Assembly: GCA_035765775.1 (NCBI GenBank)
Contig: DASTWV010000059.1
Coordinates: 124,001-188,000 of the forward strand
Length of the DNA: 64,000 nt
Direction: 5' to 3'
DNA from: Actinomycetota bacterium
Lineage (GTDB): Bacteria > Actinomycetota > CADDZG01 > JAHWKV01 > JAOPZY01
Shown: positions 1-8,412 of the stretch, piece after piece
How the letters are laid out: each line of letters opens with the position of its first letter
Numbering within the stretch: the stretch's first letter is position 1
The notes under the pieces: generated by a model
Told to the model about the DNA's origin: nothing
Databases searched by the model: none
The model's input: the letters and a program-made list of their open reading frames with translations, nothing else
Made by a program: the position numbers and the translations under genes

Positions 1-2
1 TC

Positions 3-662
3 TTCAGCTCGGCGGTGGTCGCCGCCGCCACCATCCGCCTCCAGGGCGGCGACCCGACCCTCTCCGAGGCCTTCGGGATCGCCTTCAGCAAGATCCACAA
101 GATCCTGGGCTGGGCAGTCGTCTCCGCCACTGTCGGGCTCGTGCTGCGGGCGCTGGAGCAGAAGGCGGGCATCTTCGGGCGCATCGCCATCTTCCTGGTG
201 GGCGTGGCCTGGGGGGTCGTCACGTTCTTCGTGGTGCCCGTGCTGCTCTACGAGGACTTCGGTGTCTTCGGATCGGTGAAGCGCTCGGGCTCCCTGTTCA
301 AGCAGCGCTGGGGCGAGCAGTTTGTGGGCAACGGCTCCATCGGCCTCGCCCTGTTCCTGTTGATGCTGCTCCCGATCATGGCCGCCGTCGCCATCGCCGC
401 CACCGGGGCGACCGCCATCGGGATCGCGGTGGGCGCCGTCGGCCTGCTGGCGGTCTTCAGCCTCGGGTCGGTGATGTCGGGCATCTTCAACGCCGCCTTG
501 TACCGCTACGCCACCACCGGGGCGCTGTCCGGCCCGTTCCGCGAGAGCGACCTCAGCGGGGCCTTCCGCCCCCGCCGGATGCCGCGCTCCGGTGGCCGCG
601 GGCTGGGTGGGGGCTTCGGCGGGCTCAAGGGCCCGGGCGGCTTCAGCGGGGGTGGGTTCTAG
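3..662 (+). CDS. DUF6159-like integral membrane protein (5' end outside window)
   Basis: The reading frame is already open at the window edge, so the N-terminus lies upstream; GTG at 15 is only the first start-like codon visible. The visible 220 residues hold about four hydrophobic segments (around residues 30-50, 57-78, 108-130 and 133-155), separated by a charged stretch with the pattern RSGSLFKQRWGE. I recall this pattern from DUF6159 proteins, actinobacterial membrane proteins of unknown role. The last 40 residues are Gly/Arg-rich (GRGLGGGFGG) and probably disordered in the cytoplasm. It converges on ppgK. The family call comes from remembered similarity and no biochemical function is known to me. 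Confidence 0.6.
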   Translation, partial: FSSAVVAAATIRLQGGDPTLSEAFGIAFSKIHKILGWAVVSATVGLVLRALEQKAGIFGRIAIFLVGVAWGVVTFFVVPVLLYEDFGVFGSVKRSGSLFKQRWGEQFVGNGSIGLALFLLMLLPIMAAVAIAATGATAIGIAVGAVGLLAVFSLGSVMSGIFNAALYRYATTGALSGPFRESDLSGAFRPRRMPRSGGRGLGGGFGGLKGPGGFSGGGF

Positions 663-686
663 AGGAGGAGGGTTCTAGAGGAGGAG
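655..686. repeat. 16-bp perfect tandem duplication at a stop codon
   Basis: GGTTCTAGAGGAGGAG occurs twice back to back (655-670 and 671-686). The first copy carries the TAG stop of the DUF6159-like gene and the second repeats the same stop sequence just downstream. It looks like a recent slippage or duplication event in the short convergent spacer before ppgK. Confidence 0.85.
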
Positions 687-700
687 GTTCGAGAGCAGCG

Positions 701-1588
701 CTAGACGTCCCACAGCTTGATGCCACCGGTGATGCCGGCGACGTTGTCGACGATGGTGACCCGGTCGCCCAGCTCCACCGTCAGCCGGTGGCTGTTGCCG
801 CCGCCGACGTAGAGGTGGTCGAAGAAGAGCAGGGCGTCGATGGTCTGCACCGCCCGCGCCACCCGCTTGCTCCACTTCTTGTCCCCGATGCGCTTGCGGG
901 CCTCCTCGCCCACCTGCTCGTCGTAGTCCTCGCCCTTCCGGAAGGGGTGGTGGGCCAGCTCCATGTGGGGCAGCAGGTGGCCGTTGTCGAAGAGGGCGGT
1001 GCCGAGGCCCGTCCCGAGGGTGATCACCACCTCCAACCCTTTGCCGGACACCACCTCGGCCCCCTGCAGGTCGGCGTCGTTGGCCACCCGGGCGGGCTTG
1101 CCCAGGGCGAGGGTGAGTGCGGCGGCGAGGTCGAACCGCTGCCAGGCCTTCACCAGGTCGGGCACCACCTTGGTCCCCGGGCCGCTGGCGGTCACGAAGT
1201 GCGGGCTGGACAGCACCACGCCGCCCCGCACCATGCCCGGGAAGCCGGCCGAGACCCGGTCGAATGCCGGCAGCGCACCCACGAGCTTCACGAGGGTGGC
1301 GACCAGCCGGTCGGGCGGCAGCGGGTAGGGCGTGGGCACCCGCACCCGGTCGACGAGCATGACTCCCCCGGCGTCGAGCACCGAGGCCTTGATCCCCGTC
1401 CCACCGATATCGATGGCGAGCGTCGTGGCCCCGGTGACGGGCACCGGGACGGCGCTGGCCACCTCGACGGGGACTGCGGCGGGCGCCGCCGGCCCCGCCA
1501 CCTTCGGGGGTGCCGCTGTGCGCCGTGCGGAAGCCTTGGCCGGGGGCTTGGCGGGGGTTGTGGGCGGAGGCTCGGCAGGGGTGCTCAT
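701..1588 (-). CDS. ppgK: polyphosphate glucokinase
   Basis: ROK-family cytoplasmic kinase that phosphorylates glucose to glucose-6-phosphate with polyphosphate (and usually ATP). The phosphate-binding loop is LAIDIGGTGIKA near residue 58. The ROK segment ITLGTGLGTALF is followed by the PPGK-typical ELAHHPFRKGEDYDEQ block, and the end GITGGIKLWDV also fits. The catalytic core is about 235 residues, as usual for PPGK; the first 55 residues are a Pro/Ala-rich low-complexity extension. The ATG at 1588 follows an AGGG-containing leader. It is 74 bp downstream of a GH63 glucosidase on the same strand, so glucose freed by that enzyme could be trapped by this kinase. Confidence 0.93.
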   Translation of the reverse strand: MSTPAEPPPTTPAKPPAKASARRTAAPPKVAGPAAPAAVPVEVASAVPVPVTGATTLAIDIGGTGIKASVLDAGGVMLVDRVRVPTPYPLPPDRLVATLVKLVGALPAFDRVSAGFPGMVRGGVVLSSPHFVTASGPGTKVVPDLVKAWQRFDLAAALTLALGKPARVANDADLQGAEVVSGKGLEVVITLGTGLGTALFDNGHLLPHMELAHHPFRKGEDYDEQVGEEARKRIGDKKWSKRVARAVQTIDALLFFDHLYVGGGNSHRLTVELGDRVTIVDNVAGITGGIKLWDV

Positions 1589-1662
1589 GCCCTGACCCTA
1601 CCAGGTGGTCCCGCCGCTGCCTGACCGATTCGTCCCGATCTCGATCCCGCAGCAGGTTCCGG

Positions 1663-4341
1663 TCAGGGGAGACCGGCCGCTGGCTTGTGGAGCAGCAGGT
1701 CGATGATCAGCCCGGTCCAACCGGTCTGGTGCGACGCCCCCAGCCCGGCGCCGGTGTCCCCGTGGAAGTACTCGTGGAAGGGGATGAGGTCGTGCCAGCG
1801 GGGATCCTCGTCGAAGCGGCTGACGCCGCCGTGGACCGGGCGCCGGCCGTCAGGGCTCTCGGTGAACAGCCCGAGCAGCCGGCGGGAGAGGTCGTTGGCC
1901 ACCTGGCGGAGGGTGGCCTGGACCCCCGAGCCGGTCGGGTACTCGACGGTAAAACCCGGCCCGCAGAAGGCGTCGAAGTGGCGCAGGGCGGCGATGATCA
2001 GGTGGTTGAGCGGAAACCACACCGGCCCCCGCCAGTTGGAGTTGCCCCCGAACAGGCCGCTCTGCGACTCCCCGGGCTCGTAGTCGACGGCAGCCTCCAT
2101 GCCGTCGATGCGCAGCCGGAAGGGGTGCTCGGCGTGCCACCGGGAGAGCGCCCGGATGCCGTGCGGCGACAGGAACTCCTCCTCGTCGAGCAGCCGCCCG
2201 AGGATGCGCACGAGGCGCTCGGGGGACACGATCGACAGCAGCCGCCGGTCCTGGTGGCCCGGGATCCGGCTGTGGCCGACGGCCGACCGGTAGGCGGGGC
2301 GGTGCCACTCGAACCACTCCATGCGGGCCCGGAAGCCGGGCAGGGCCTCGAGCGTCTCGGGCTCCAGCACCCCCACCGCCAGCAGCGGGATCAGACCCAC
2401 CATCGACCGCACCCGTACCCGCTCGGGCGGCCCCTCGGGGCGCCGGAGGAGGTCGTAGAAGAACCCGTCCTCCTCGTCCCACAGGCCCTGGGCGTCGAGG
2501 GCGACGGCGATGTAGGTGAAGTGCTCGAAGAACTTGGTGGCCAGGTCCTCGTAGGTCGGGTCGTTGGCCGCCAGGGTCAGGGCGAGGGCCATCAGGGTCA
2601 GCGCCGAGAACGCCATCCAGCCGGTGCCGTCGGCCTGCTCCAGGGTCATGCCCGGCGGGAGCTTCGACCGGTCGAACGGGGCGATGTTGTCCAGCCCGAG
2701 GAAGCCGCCGGCGAACACGTTGGTCCCGGTGGGGTCCTCCCGGTTCACCCACCACGTGAAGTTGATGGCCAGCTTGTGCAGCATGCGCTCCAGGAAGTCG
2801 AAGTCCCGCCTGCCGTCCAGGTCCCACACCCGGAGGGCGGCGTAAGCCAGCACCGGGGGGTTGACGTCGGAGAAGTTCCACTCGTAGGCCGGGACCTGGC
2901 CGTTGGGGTGCATGAACCACTCCCGGCACAGCAGCACCAGCTGGTCTTTGGCGAAGCCGGGATCCAGGTGCGCCAGGGCGATGCACTGCAGGGCGAGGTC
3001 CCAGGAGGCGTACCAGGGGTACTCCCAGGTGTCGGGCATCGAGATCACGTCGGAGTTGGACAGGTGGCGCCATGACCCGTTGCGGATCTCGCCCCGCCCG
3101 GGCGGTGGTGGTGGGCAGCCCGGGTCACCCTCCAGCCAGTGGGCGACGTCGTAGTGGAAGTACTGCTTGGACCACAGCATCCCCGCCGCCGCCTGGCGCA
3201 GGACGGGGGCCGCGCCGTCGGGCAGGCGGCCGACCCGGGCGGCCAGCCCGGCGTGCCACTCGTTGGCCTCGGCCTCCCGCACGCGCATGACCTCCTCGAA
3301 CCCCGGGCCGAGGTCGGGCGGGGCCTCCCCGGCATCCGGCCCGTCGGGGGCGGGCGTGAGGCGGACCCGGACCTCGACGGTCGCCCCGGCGGCGGCGGTC
3401 GCCGTGAACCACGCCGCTGCCTTGGTCCCCACTTTGTCGGGGTTGACCGTGGCTGCCCCCCGGACGATGTGGTCGTGGATCCCGTCCTTCGGGTACCGGG
3501 GCGAGGCGGCCGCCCCCCAGAGCCGGGCGGCGTTGGTCTCGTTCTCGCAGAACAGGAGCCGCCCCTCGCCGGCATCCGGCGACGCGGCTGCGCACATCCG
3601 GGGGCCGAGCCAGGAGTGGCCCTCGCAGACGATGGTGCCACTGCGGCCCTGGTGGGCCTGGCGGGGCTCTCGGCCCTGGTGGGACCCTCGGCCCTGGTGG
3701 GACTGTCGGCTCTGGTGGGCCTGGCCGGCCCGCAGGGTCGCCCGCCGCCGGTCCCGGCCCCAGGCCCACGTGTTGCGCAGCCAGAGGGTCGGGATGATGT
3801 GGAGCGTGGCGGGGGCGTCGCCCACGTTGGTCGCCCGGATGCGGAGGCAGACATCCTCCGGATCGGCCTTGGCGAAGTCGGCGGTCACCTCCCAGTACCC
3901 GCCGTCGAAGGCCCCGGTGTCGAGCAGTTCGTGCTCGGCATCCGAGCGGGCCCGGCGCCGGTTCTCGGCCAGCAGGTCGCCGAAGGGGAAGAGTGCCTGG
4001 GGGTACAGGTAGCGCCACCGCATCCAGGAGTGCGTCGGCGTGCCGTCGAGGAAGAACCAGTAGTCCTTGGCGTCCTCGGCGTGGTTGCCCTCGGGCCCGG
4101 CGAGGCCGAACATGCGCTCCTTCAGGATGGGATCGGCGCCGTTCCAGAGGGCGAGGGCCAGGCACAGGAACTGGCGGTCGTCGCAGAAACCCGCCATCCC
4201 GTCCTCGTTCCAGCGGTAGACCCGGGAACGGGCGTGATCGTGCGGGAAGTAGGCCCAGGCGTCGCCGTCGGCGCTGTAGTCCTCCCGGACGGTCCCCCAG
4301 GCGCGCTCAGCCAGGTACGGCCCCCAGCGGCGCCAAGGCAC
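1663..4341 (-). CDS. GH63-family glucosidase / mannosylglycerate-hydrolase-like
   Basis: 892-residue protein of the GH63 (alpha/alpha)6-barrel type. It starts with the family block WRRWGPYLAERAWGTVREDY, then HDHARSRVYRWNEDG, a central region with GQVPAYEWNFSDVNPP (likely acid side), and the late block GGNSNWRGPVWFPLNH. It has no signal peptide, so it should act in the cytoplasm on alpha-glucosides, alpha-mannosides or glucosylglycerate-like solutes. GTG 4341 is the only standard start in frame after the upstream stop. In-frame codons before it (HRLAEADAG) still resemble family N-termini, so a non-standard start slightly upstream is possible. Residues about 200-232 are a His/Gln/Arg repeat not expected in the family. 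It lies between a beta-propeller gene and ppgK. Confidence 0.85.
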   Translation of the reverse strand: MPWRRWGPYLAERAWGTVREDYSADGDAWAYFPHDHARSRVYRWNEDGMAGFCDDRQFLCLALALWNGADPILKERMFGLAGPEGNHAEDAKDYWFFLDGTPTHSWMRWRYLYPQALFPFGDLLAENRRRARSDAEHELLDTGAFDGGYWEVTADFAKADPEDVCLRIRATNVGDAPATLHIIPTLWLRNTWAWGRDRRRATLRAGQAHQSRQSHQGRGSHQGREPRQAHQGRSGTIVCEGHSWLGPRMCAAASPDAGEGRLLFCENETNAARLWGAAASPRYPKDGIHDHIVRGAATVNPDKVGTKAAAWFTATAAAGATVEVRVRLTPAPDGPDAGEAPPDLGPGFEEVMRVREAEANEWHAGLAARVGRLPDGAAPVLRQAAAGMLWSKQYFHYDVAHWLEGDPGCPPPPPGRGEIRNGSWRHLSNSDVISMPDTWEYPWYASWDLALQCIALAHLDPGFAKDQLVLLCREWFMHPNGQVPAYEWNFSDVNPPVLAYAALRVWDLDGRRDFDFLERMLHKLAINFTWWVNREDPTGTNVFAGGFLGLDNIAPFDRSKLPPGMTLEQADGTGWMAFSALTLMALALTLAANDPTYEDLATKFFEHFTYIAVALDAQGLWDEEDGFFYDLLRRPEGPPERVRVRSMVGLIPLLAVGVLEPETLEALPGFRARMEWFEWHRPAYRSAVGHSRIPGHQDRRLLSIVSPERLVRILGRLLDEEEFLSPHGIRALSRWHAEHPFRLRIDGMEAAVDYEPGESQSGLFGGNSNWRGPVWFPLNHLIIAALRHFDAFCGPGFTVEYPTGSGVQATLRQVANDLSRRLLGLFTESPDGRRPVHGGVSRFDEDPRWHDLIPFHEYFHGDTGAGLGASHQTGWTGLIIDLLLHKPAAGLP

Positions 4342-4396
4342 ACCGGCGTCAGCTTCCGCCAGCCGGTGTGCCTCGGCTCCGCCTAAGGGCTCGCTA

Positions 4397-5932
4397 TTAA
4401 CAGCCGGAGCCGAGACCGAGCGCGTGCAGCAGGTTCTGGATCAGGGAGAGAAGGCCGCCGAGAAGGCCGCCGGAGCAACCGCCGCCGCCACCGCCACCGC
4501 CGCTGGGCGAGGCGCCGGTCCCGGAGAGGGCCACGGACTGGGACCCCCCGCCGGCCTCGGAGAACCCGACGCTGCCCGAGAACGTGCCCGTGGTGTTGGG
4601 GGCGAAGGACACGCTGACCGAGCAACTCTGGCCCCCGGGAAGCGTCGCCCCGCTGCATCCGTCGGTGGCCAGGGCGAACTCACCCGGGTTGGTCCCGCCC
4701 AGGGTCACCGGGTTGAGGGTCACGGTCGACGTCGTCCCGTTGGACAGCGTGATGGTCTGGGGCGAGCTGCTCGAGCCCACGGTCTGGCTGCCGAAGTTGA
4801 TGCTGGTCGGCGATGCCTGGACCTGGCCGGCGCCCCCGACGCCCACGCTGACCTCGCCAATGGCGGCCGCTTGGTCGTTCTCGGTGAAGTAGATGTTGCC
4901 GTTCGGCCCGGACGTAATGCCGGTGGGCTGCACCCGGGGCGAGAAGGCGTTGTGGGTGGGCACCGGGAACTCGCTGACCGTGCCACCGGTGGTGATCCGG
5001 CCGATGGCGTTGTTGCCCTGGTCGATGAACCACAGCGCACCGTCGGACCCGGCGGTGATCGCCGAGGGGGCGGGGGTGCCGGCGATCCTCGGGAACTCGT
5101 GGACCACGTGCTGCGGGGTCATCATCCCGATGATCCCGGCGCTCTGCTCGGTGAACCACAGGTTGCCGTCCGGGCCGACGGTGATGCCGGCGATGCCGGC
5201 GCTCGCCCCGCTGGTGGCCTGGGTGTCACTCACCATGGTTCCGGCGGTGGTCATCTCGCCGATCTTGCCGCCCGGGGCGGTGCCGCCCTGCTCGGTGAAC
5301 CAGAGGTGGCCGTTGGGGCCCGACGTGATGGCCATCGGGGCGAGCCCGGGGTTGGTGATCGGGAAGGTGGTGGCCTGGCTGCCCACCGCGGCGTTGGGGT
5401 TGATCCGGCCGATGGTGGCGTTGCCGAAGTCGGTGAACCACATGTTGCCGTCCGGGCCGGTCACGATGCCGGTCGGCAGGGCGTTGGCCTTGTTGATGCC
5501 GAACTCGTTCTGGATGCCGGGGATCGCCGCAGTCTGGCGGCCCACCTGGTTGACGCTGCCCGACAGCTCGGTGAACCACAGCCGCGAGTCGGGGCCGGAA
5601 GTGATGGCCACGGGTGTGGCGTTCGGCGTGTTGGTGGCGTGCTCGTGCACGCTGGTGCCGTCGGGCGTCATGAAGCCGATCGTGCTGGCGCCGGCGTCGA
5701 CGAACCAGAGGTTGCCGTCCGGGCCGGTGGTGATGCCGAGCGGGTCGCTCGTGGCGGTCTGGGAGATCCCCGCCGGGCGGAACTCGGTGATGGTCCCGGC
5801 GGTGGTGTTGGCGGTGGCGCCGTGTGCGGTCTCGGCCGCCGCCAGCAGGAGCCCCTGGGCTGCCACGAGTGACACGCTGACGAGCACGGCGATACTTTTG
5901 AACCTCGTGAAGCGGTGTGGGCGTTGCGGCAC
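4397..5932 (-). CDS. secreted Vgb-like beta-propeller protein with choice-of-anchor-D domain
   Basis: 511 residues from GTG 5932, chosen because GGAGAGGAG sits 6 nt upstream and a signal peptide follows at once (basic FTRFK, hydrophobic core, cut near AHGA). Residues about 45-350 carry repeated GPDGNLWFTE/GPNGHLWFTE units at about 45-residue spacing, the virginiamycin-B-lyase/NHL-type propeller. Residues about 370-470 match an ASPM-SPD2-hydin (choice-of-anchor D) beta-sandwich (INFGSQTVGSSSSPQTITLS). A Gly8 linker leads to a tail with LLGGLLSLIQNLLHALGLG flanked by two Cys. Such propellers are often structural, so lyase activity is not established. The frame stays open upstream of the chosen start but without signal-peptide logic. 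Confidence 0.75.
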   Translation of the reverse strand: MPQRPHRFTRFKSIAVLVSVSLVAAQGLLLAAAETAHGATANTTAGTITEFRPAGISQTATSDPLGITTGPDGNLWFVDAGASTIGFMTPDGTSVHEHATNTPNATPVAITSGPDSRLWFTELSGSVNQVGRQTAAIPGIQNEFGINKANALPTGIVTGPDGNMWFTDFGNATIGRINPNAAVGSQATTFPITNPGLAPMAITSGPNGHLWFTEQGGTAPGGKIGEMTTAGTMVSDTQATSGASAGIAGITVGPDGNLWFTEQSAGIIGMMTPQHVVHEFPRIAGTPAPSAITAGSDGALWFIDQGNNAIGRITTGGTVSEFPVPTHNAFSPRVQPTGITSGPNGNIYFTENDQAAAIGEVSVGVGGAGQVQASPTSINFGSQTVGSSSSPQTITLSNGTTSTVTLNPVTLGGTNPGEFALATDGCSGATLPGGQSCSVSVSFAPNTTGTFSGSVGFSEAGGGSQSVALSGTGASPSGGGGGGGGCSGGLLGGLLSLIQNLLHALGLGSGC

Positions 5933-6292
5933 GGCGTTCTCCTCTCCGACGGTGGAGTCCCGGAAGCCGGTCGCATTCGGGTGAGCAGACCTCGCCCCCG
6001 TGTTCGGTCCAGGGCTCAAGGTATCACCCGGGCGGGGGAGGAGTTGCGGCAATCCACCGGTTTCCCGGCATTTCCCCTTCTCTGAGAGAGAACTAATCCC
6101 ACTCCTGTCAGGCCGGACGGCATTCTCTTGGCCGCGGTGCGGCGGTACCGCGGTCCCACGCGGATTCGGATCCTGCTCGCCTCCGAGGGCCGTGCCCGCC
6201 ACAGCCCCCGAGGCACCGCCCGGCTGGCCACAGTTCTAGCGGTGGGCCTGGGTGTGTAGGCCTGGGTGTGTTGCTCCGATTCGCGGATGTCT

Positions 6293-6327
6293 GGGACATT
6301 TGTCCCGGGTAGTGTGACGAATGTCCC
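6293..6327. promoter_or_regulatory. paired GGGACA/TGTCCC dyads, copy 1
   Basis: GGGACATTTGTCCC (6293-6306) is a perfect 14-bp palindrome. A second degenerate site ending in TGTCCC (6322-6327) begins 21 bp away when read on the minus strand. The same two-site arrangement at 21-bp spacing recurs at 25239-25273. It is probably an operator for a dimeric regulator binding one face of the helix; the regulator is unknown. Confidence 0.55.
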
Positions 6328-6535
6328 CCGAATGATGTCGCCAAAGCTGTGGGCGGCGGCGCCCCCCGAGGCCTCCGGCGGCAGGGTGGTCCGCCACCGC
6401 CTGAACCGGGGGGGACCGGCAGTCCAACGCAGCGCTGCTCGCCAAGTCCCCCCAACCGGTCGCCGCCGCCGCTTGACTATCGATAGGAGCATCCCGGCAC
6501 CACGGCCAGGGCGGCCGTCGCCAGAAACTCGCCGG

Positions 6536-6541
6536 TAAGAT
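6536..6541 (+). promoter_or_regulatory. -10-like TAAGAT before galE
   Basis: TAAGAT ends 10 nt before the galE ATG, giving a leaderless or nearly leaderless transcript. No clear -35 box is seen. Confidence 0.4.
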
Positions 6542-6551
6542 CGGGCGCCGT

Positions 6552-7520
6552 ATGCGGATCCTCGTCACCGGCGGTGCCGGCTACATCGGCAGCATCGTGA
6601 GCGCTCTACTGGTGGAGCGGGGCCACGAGGTGGTGGTCGCCGACAACCTCTGCCGGGGCCACCGCGATGCCGTGCCCGACGGGGCGGCCTTCCTCGACAT
6701 CGACCTCCTGGACGCCCGGGGGATGGTCGCCGTGGCCGGGACCGGCTTCGACGCCGTGCTGCACTTCGCGGCCCTCTCGCTGGTAGGCGAGTCGGTGGAG
6801 CAGCCGACGCTCTACTTCCGCAACAACATCGTCGGGACCCTGAACCTGCTGGACGCGATGCGGAAGGCGGGGGTCGGCCGGCTCGTGTTCTCGTCCACGG
6901 CGGCCACCTACGGAGCACCGGCCACCACCCCCATCCGGGAAGGCGACCCCACCGTCCCCACCAACCCCTACGGGGCCTCGAAGCTAGCCATGGACATGGC
7001 GATCGGCTTCGAGGCGGCGGCCGCCGGGCTGGGGGCGGTCAGCCTGCGCTACTTCAACGTCGCCGGCGCCTCGGGCGGGCGGGGCGAGCGCCACGACCCC
7101 GAGACCCACCTCATCCCCCTGGTGCTGTCCGCCGCCGCCGGCCGCCGGCCGAGCGTCTCGATCTTCGGCACCGACTACCCCACCCCCGACGGCACTGCGG
7201 TGCGGGACTACATCCACATCGAGGACCTCGCCGAAGCCCACCTCCTGGCCCTGGACGCCTGCGTGGCCGGGCGGCATGCGATCTACAACCTGGGCAACGG
7301 GGAGGGCTACTCGGTGCGGGAGGTGATCGAGGCCGCCCGCCGGGTGACGGGCCGGGAGATCCCGGCGGTCGAGGCGCCGCGCCGGGCCGGCGACCCCCCG
7401 GTGCTGGTGGCCTCCAGCGAGCGCATCCGGGCCGAGCTGGGCTGGGAGGCCCGCAAACCGGGCCTGGAGGCGATCATCGGCGACGCCTGGGCGTTCCACT
7501 CGGCCGCCTGGGGGGCCTGA
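6552..7520 (+). CDS. galE: UDP-glucose 4-epimerase
   Basis: 322-residue extended SDR enzyme interconverting UDP-glucose and UDP-galactose in the cytoplasm. It shows the NAD-binding motif GGAGYIGS at residues 7-14, SSTAATYG with the active-site Ser/Thr near residue 117, and the catalytic YGASK motif near residue 140. The family blocks RYFNVAGA and DGTAVRDYIHIEDLA follow, then the NLGNGEGYSVREV block of bacterial GalE. Length is normal for the family. The start is the first codon of the Rossmann fold, only 10 nt after a -10-like box. It is not linked to a galactose operon here; it may supply UDP-galactose for cell-surface glycans. Confidence 0.92.
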   Translation: MRILVTGGAGYIGSIVSALLVERGHEVVVADNLCRGHRDAVPDGAAFLDIDLLDARGMVAVAGTGFDAVLHFAALSLVGESVEQPTLYFRNNIVGTLNLLDAMRKAGVGRLVFSSTAATYGAPATTPIREGDPTVPTNPYGASKLAMDMAIGFEAAAAGLGAVSLRYFNVAGASGGRGERHDPETHLIPLVLSAAAGRRPSVSIFGTDYPTPDGTAVRDYIHIEDLAEAHLLALDACVAGRHAIYNLGNGEGYSVREVIEAARRVTGREIPAVEAPRRAGDPPVLVASSERIRAELGWEARKPGLEAIIGDAWAFHSAAWGA

Positions 7521-7593
7521 CTAGATCAGCAGGCGCAGGGCAAGGCGTCGCCGTCCCCGCCGGGTAGCCACCAGAGTTCTCAGCGACAATCGC

Positions 7594-7624
7594 TTGACCC
7601 TCACGTTACGTCAGGCTCTACGAT
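7594..7624 (+). promoter_or_regulatory. MerR-type promoter with 19-bp spacer and dyad
   Basis: TTGACC (7594-7599) and TACGAT (7619-7624) are separated by exactly 19 bp, the over-long spacing typical of MerR-activated promoters. The spacer holds CCTCACG-TTA-CGTCAGG, an inverted repeat with one mismatch resembling the Streptomyces tipA operator as I remember it. The predicted +1 falls on the GTG start at 7631, so the mRNA should be leaderless and the gene autoregulated. Confidence 0.8.
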
Positions 7625-7630
7625 GACCTC

Positions 7631-8401
7631 GTGGTAGCCAGCAGCTTGACGGTCGGCCAGGTGGCCAGGCTCGCGGGTGTGACGATCCGGACGTTACATC
7701 ATTACGATGAGATCGGGCTGCTCTCGCCGAGCGTGCGGAGTCCCGCCGGCTACCGGCGGTACGGAGGCCAGGACATCGAGCGGCTGCAGCGCATCCTGTT
7801 CTACCGGGAACTCGGCTTCGCCCTGTCCGATGTGGGGCGGATCCTGGATGACAACCTCGCCGACGCTGGGTCGCACCTGCGCCGCCAGCACCGGCTGCTC
7901 AGGCGGCGGATCGCCCACCTACAGGACCTGGTGGCGGCCGTCGAGAAGGAAATGGAGGCATACAACATGGGCATTCAACTGACACCCGAGGAGCGCCTCG
8001 AGATCTTCGGCGACCGGGTCCCCGAGGAGTACGCCGACGAAGCCGAGGAGCGGTGGGGCGAGACCGAGGCCTACCAGCAGTCGATGCGCCGGGTCTCGAC
8101 CCACACCAAAGCGGACTGGCTGGCGATCAAGGCGGAGAGCTCGGCGAACGAGGGCCGCATCGTCGAGGCCTTCCGGGCGGGGGCGGAGCCGGCCAGTGGG
8201 CGGGCGATGGACCTCGCCGAGGAGCACCGCCAGCACATCTCCCGCTGGTTCTATGACTGCCCCCCGGCGATGCACCGGGGCCTGGGCGACATGTACGTCA
8301 ATGATCCCCGTTTCACCGCCAACTACGAGAAGCTGGCCCCGGGGCTGGCGGAATGGCTGCGCACCGCCATCGCCGCCAACGCCGACCGGCAGTCGGTATA
8401 G
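7631..8401 (+). CDS. TipA-like MerR-family multidrug-sensing regulator
   Basis: 256-residue autoregulated activator. Residues 1-75 are a MerR winged helix (LTVGQVARLAGVTIRTLHHY, then GLLSPSVRSPAGYRRY) and residues about 76-112 form the dimer coiled coil. From about residue 113 comes a TipAS antibiotic-recognition domain, with HISRWFYDCPPAMHRGL and NDPRFTANYEK. Cys210 in FYDC is in the place of the Cys that in TipAS bonds thiopeptides covalently. An internal ATG at 7967 with GGAGG 8 nt upstream would yield a separate 144-residue drug-binding domain, as in tipA, where TipAL is about 253 and TipAS 144 residues. GTG 7631 sits at the predicted transcription start. A DinB-like gene follows after 11 nt. 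Confidence 0.92.
   Translation: MVASSLTVGQVARLAGVTIRTLHHYDEIGLLSPSVRSPAGYRRYGGQDIERLQRILFYRELGFALSDVGRILDDNLADAGSHLRRQHRLLRRRIAHLQDLVAAVEKEMEAYNMGIQLTPEERLEIFGDRVPEEYADEAEERWGETEAYQQSMRRVSTHTKADWLAIKAESSANEGRIVEAFRAGAEPASGRAMDLAEEHRQHISRWFYDCPPAMHRGLGDMYVNDPRFTANYEKLAPGLAEWLRTAIAANADRQSV
7954..7969 (+). promoter_or_regulatory. internal ribosome binding site and ATG for TipAS-like short product
   Basis: GGAGG (7954-7958), 8 nt spacer, ATG (7967-7969), in frame with the regulator. It corresponds to codon 113, and the product would be 144 residues to the stop at 8401. Position and size match the tipAL/tipAS dual-product arrangement, so the excess short form could act as a drug sink. Confidence 0.7.
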
Positions 8402-8412
8402 CCTGCGCGGCA

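Larger units (their letters stand above)
5933..6551. other. 619-bp divergent intergenic region
   Basis: No convincing gene is visible. On the minus strand it contains a CCGG-GAAA-CCGG hairpin with a GNRA-type loop (6057-6068), about 125 nt upstream of the propeller start, which may be part of a structured leader. On the other side it holds the GGGACA dyads at 6293-6327 and a -10-like TAAGAT before galE. The length suggests separately regulated divergent promoters. Confidence 0.5.

Noticed and set aside
1510-3075. Long open frame opposite the GH63 gene, and similar long frames opposite or out of phase with most genes (for example 34613-37045, 8935-10494, 51799-54306)
   Set aside because: High GC makes stops rare; the translations are Pro/Arg/Gly/Ala-rich with no domain motifs, while the other strand shows clear family signatures.
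6001-6110. Cobalamin- or c-di-AMP-riboswitch-like pieces (GGGAAACCGGTG, CCGCAACT on the minus strand)
   Set aside because: Only fragments match; the paired stems and the conserved B12-box or c-di-AMP core are missing. Kept only as a possible structured leader.
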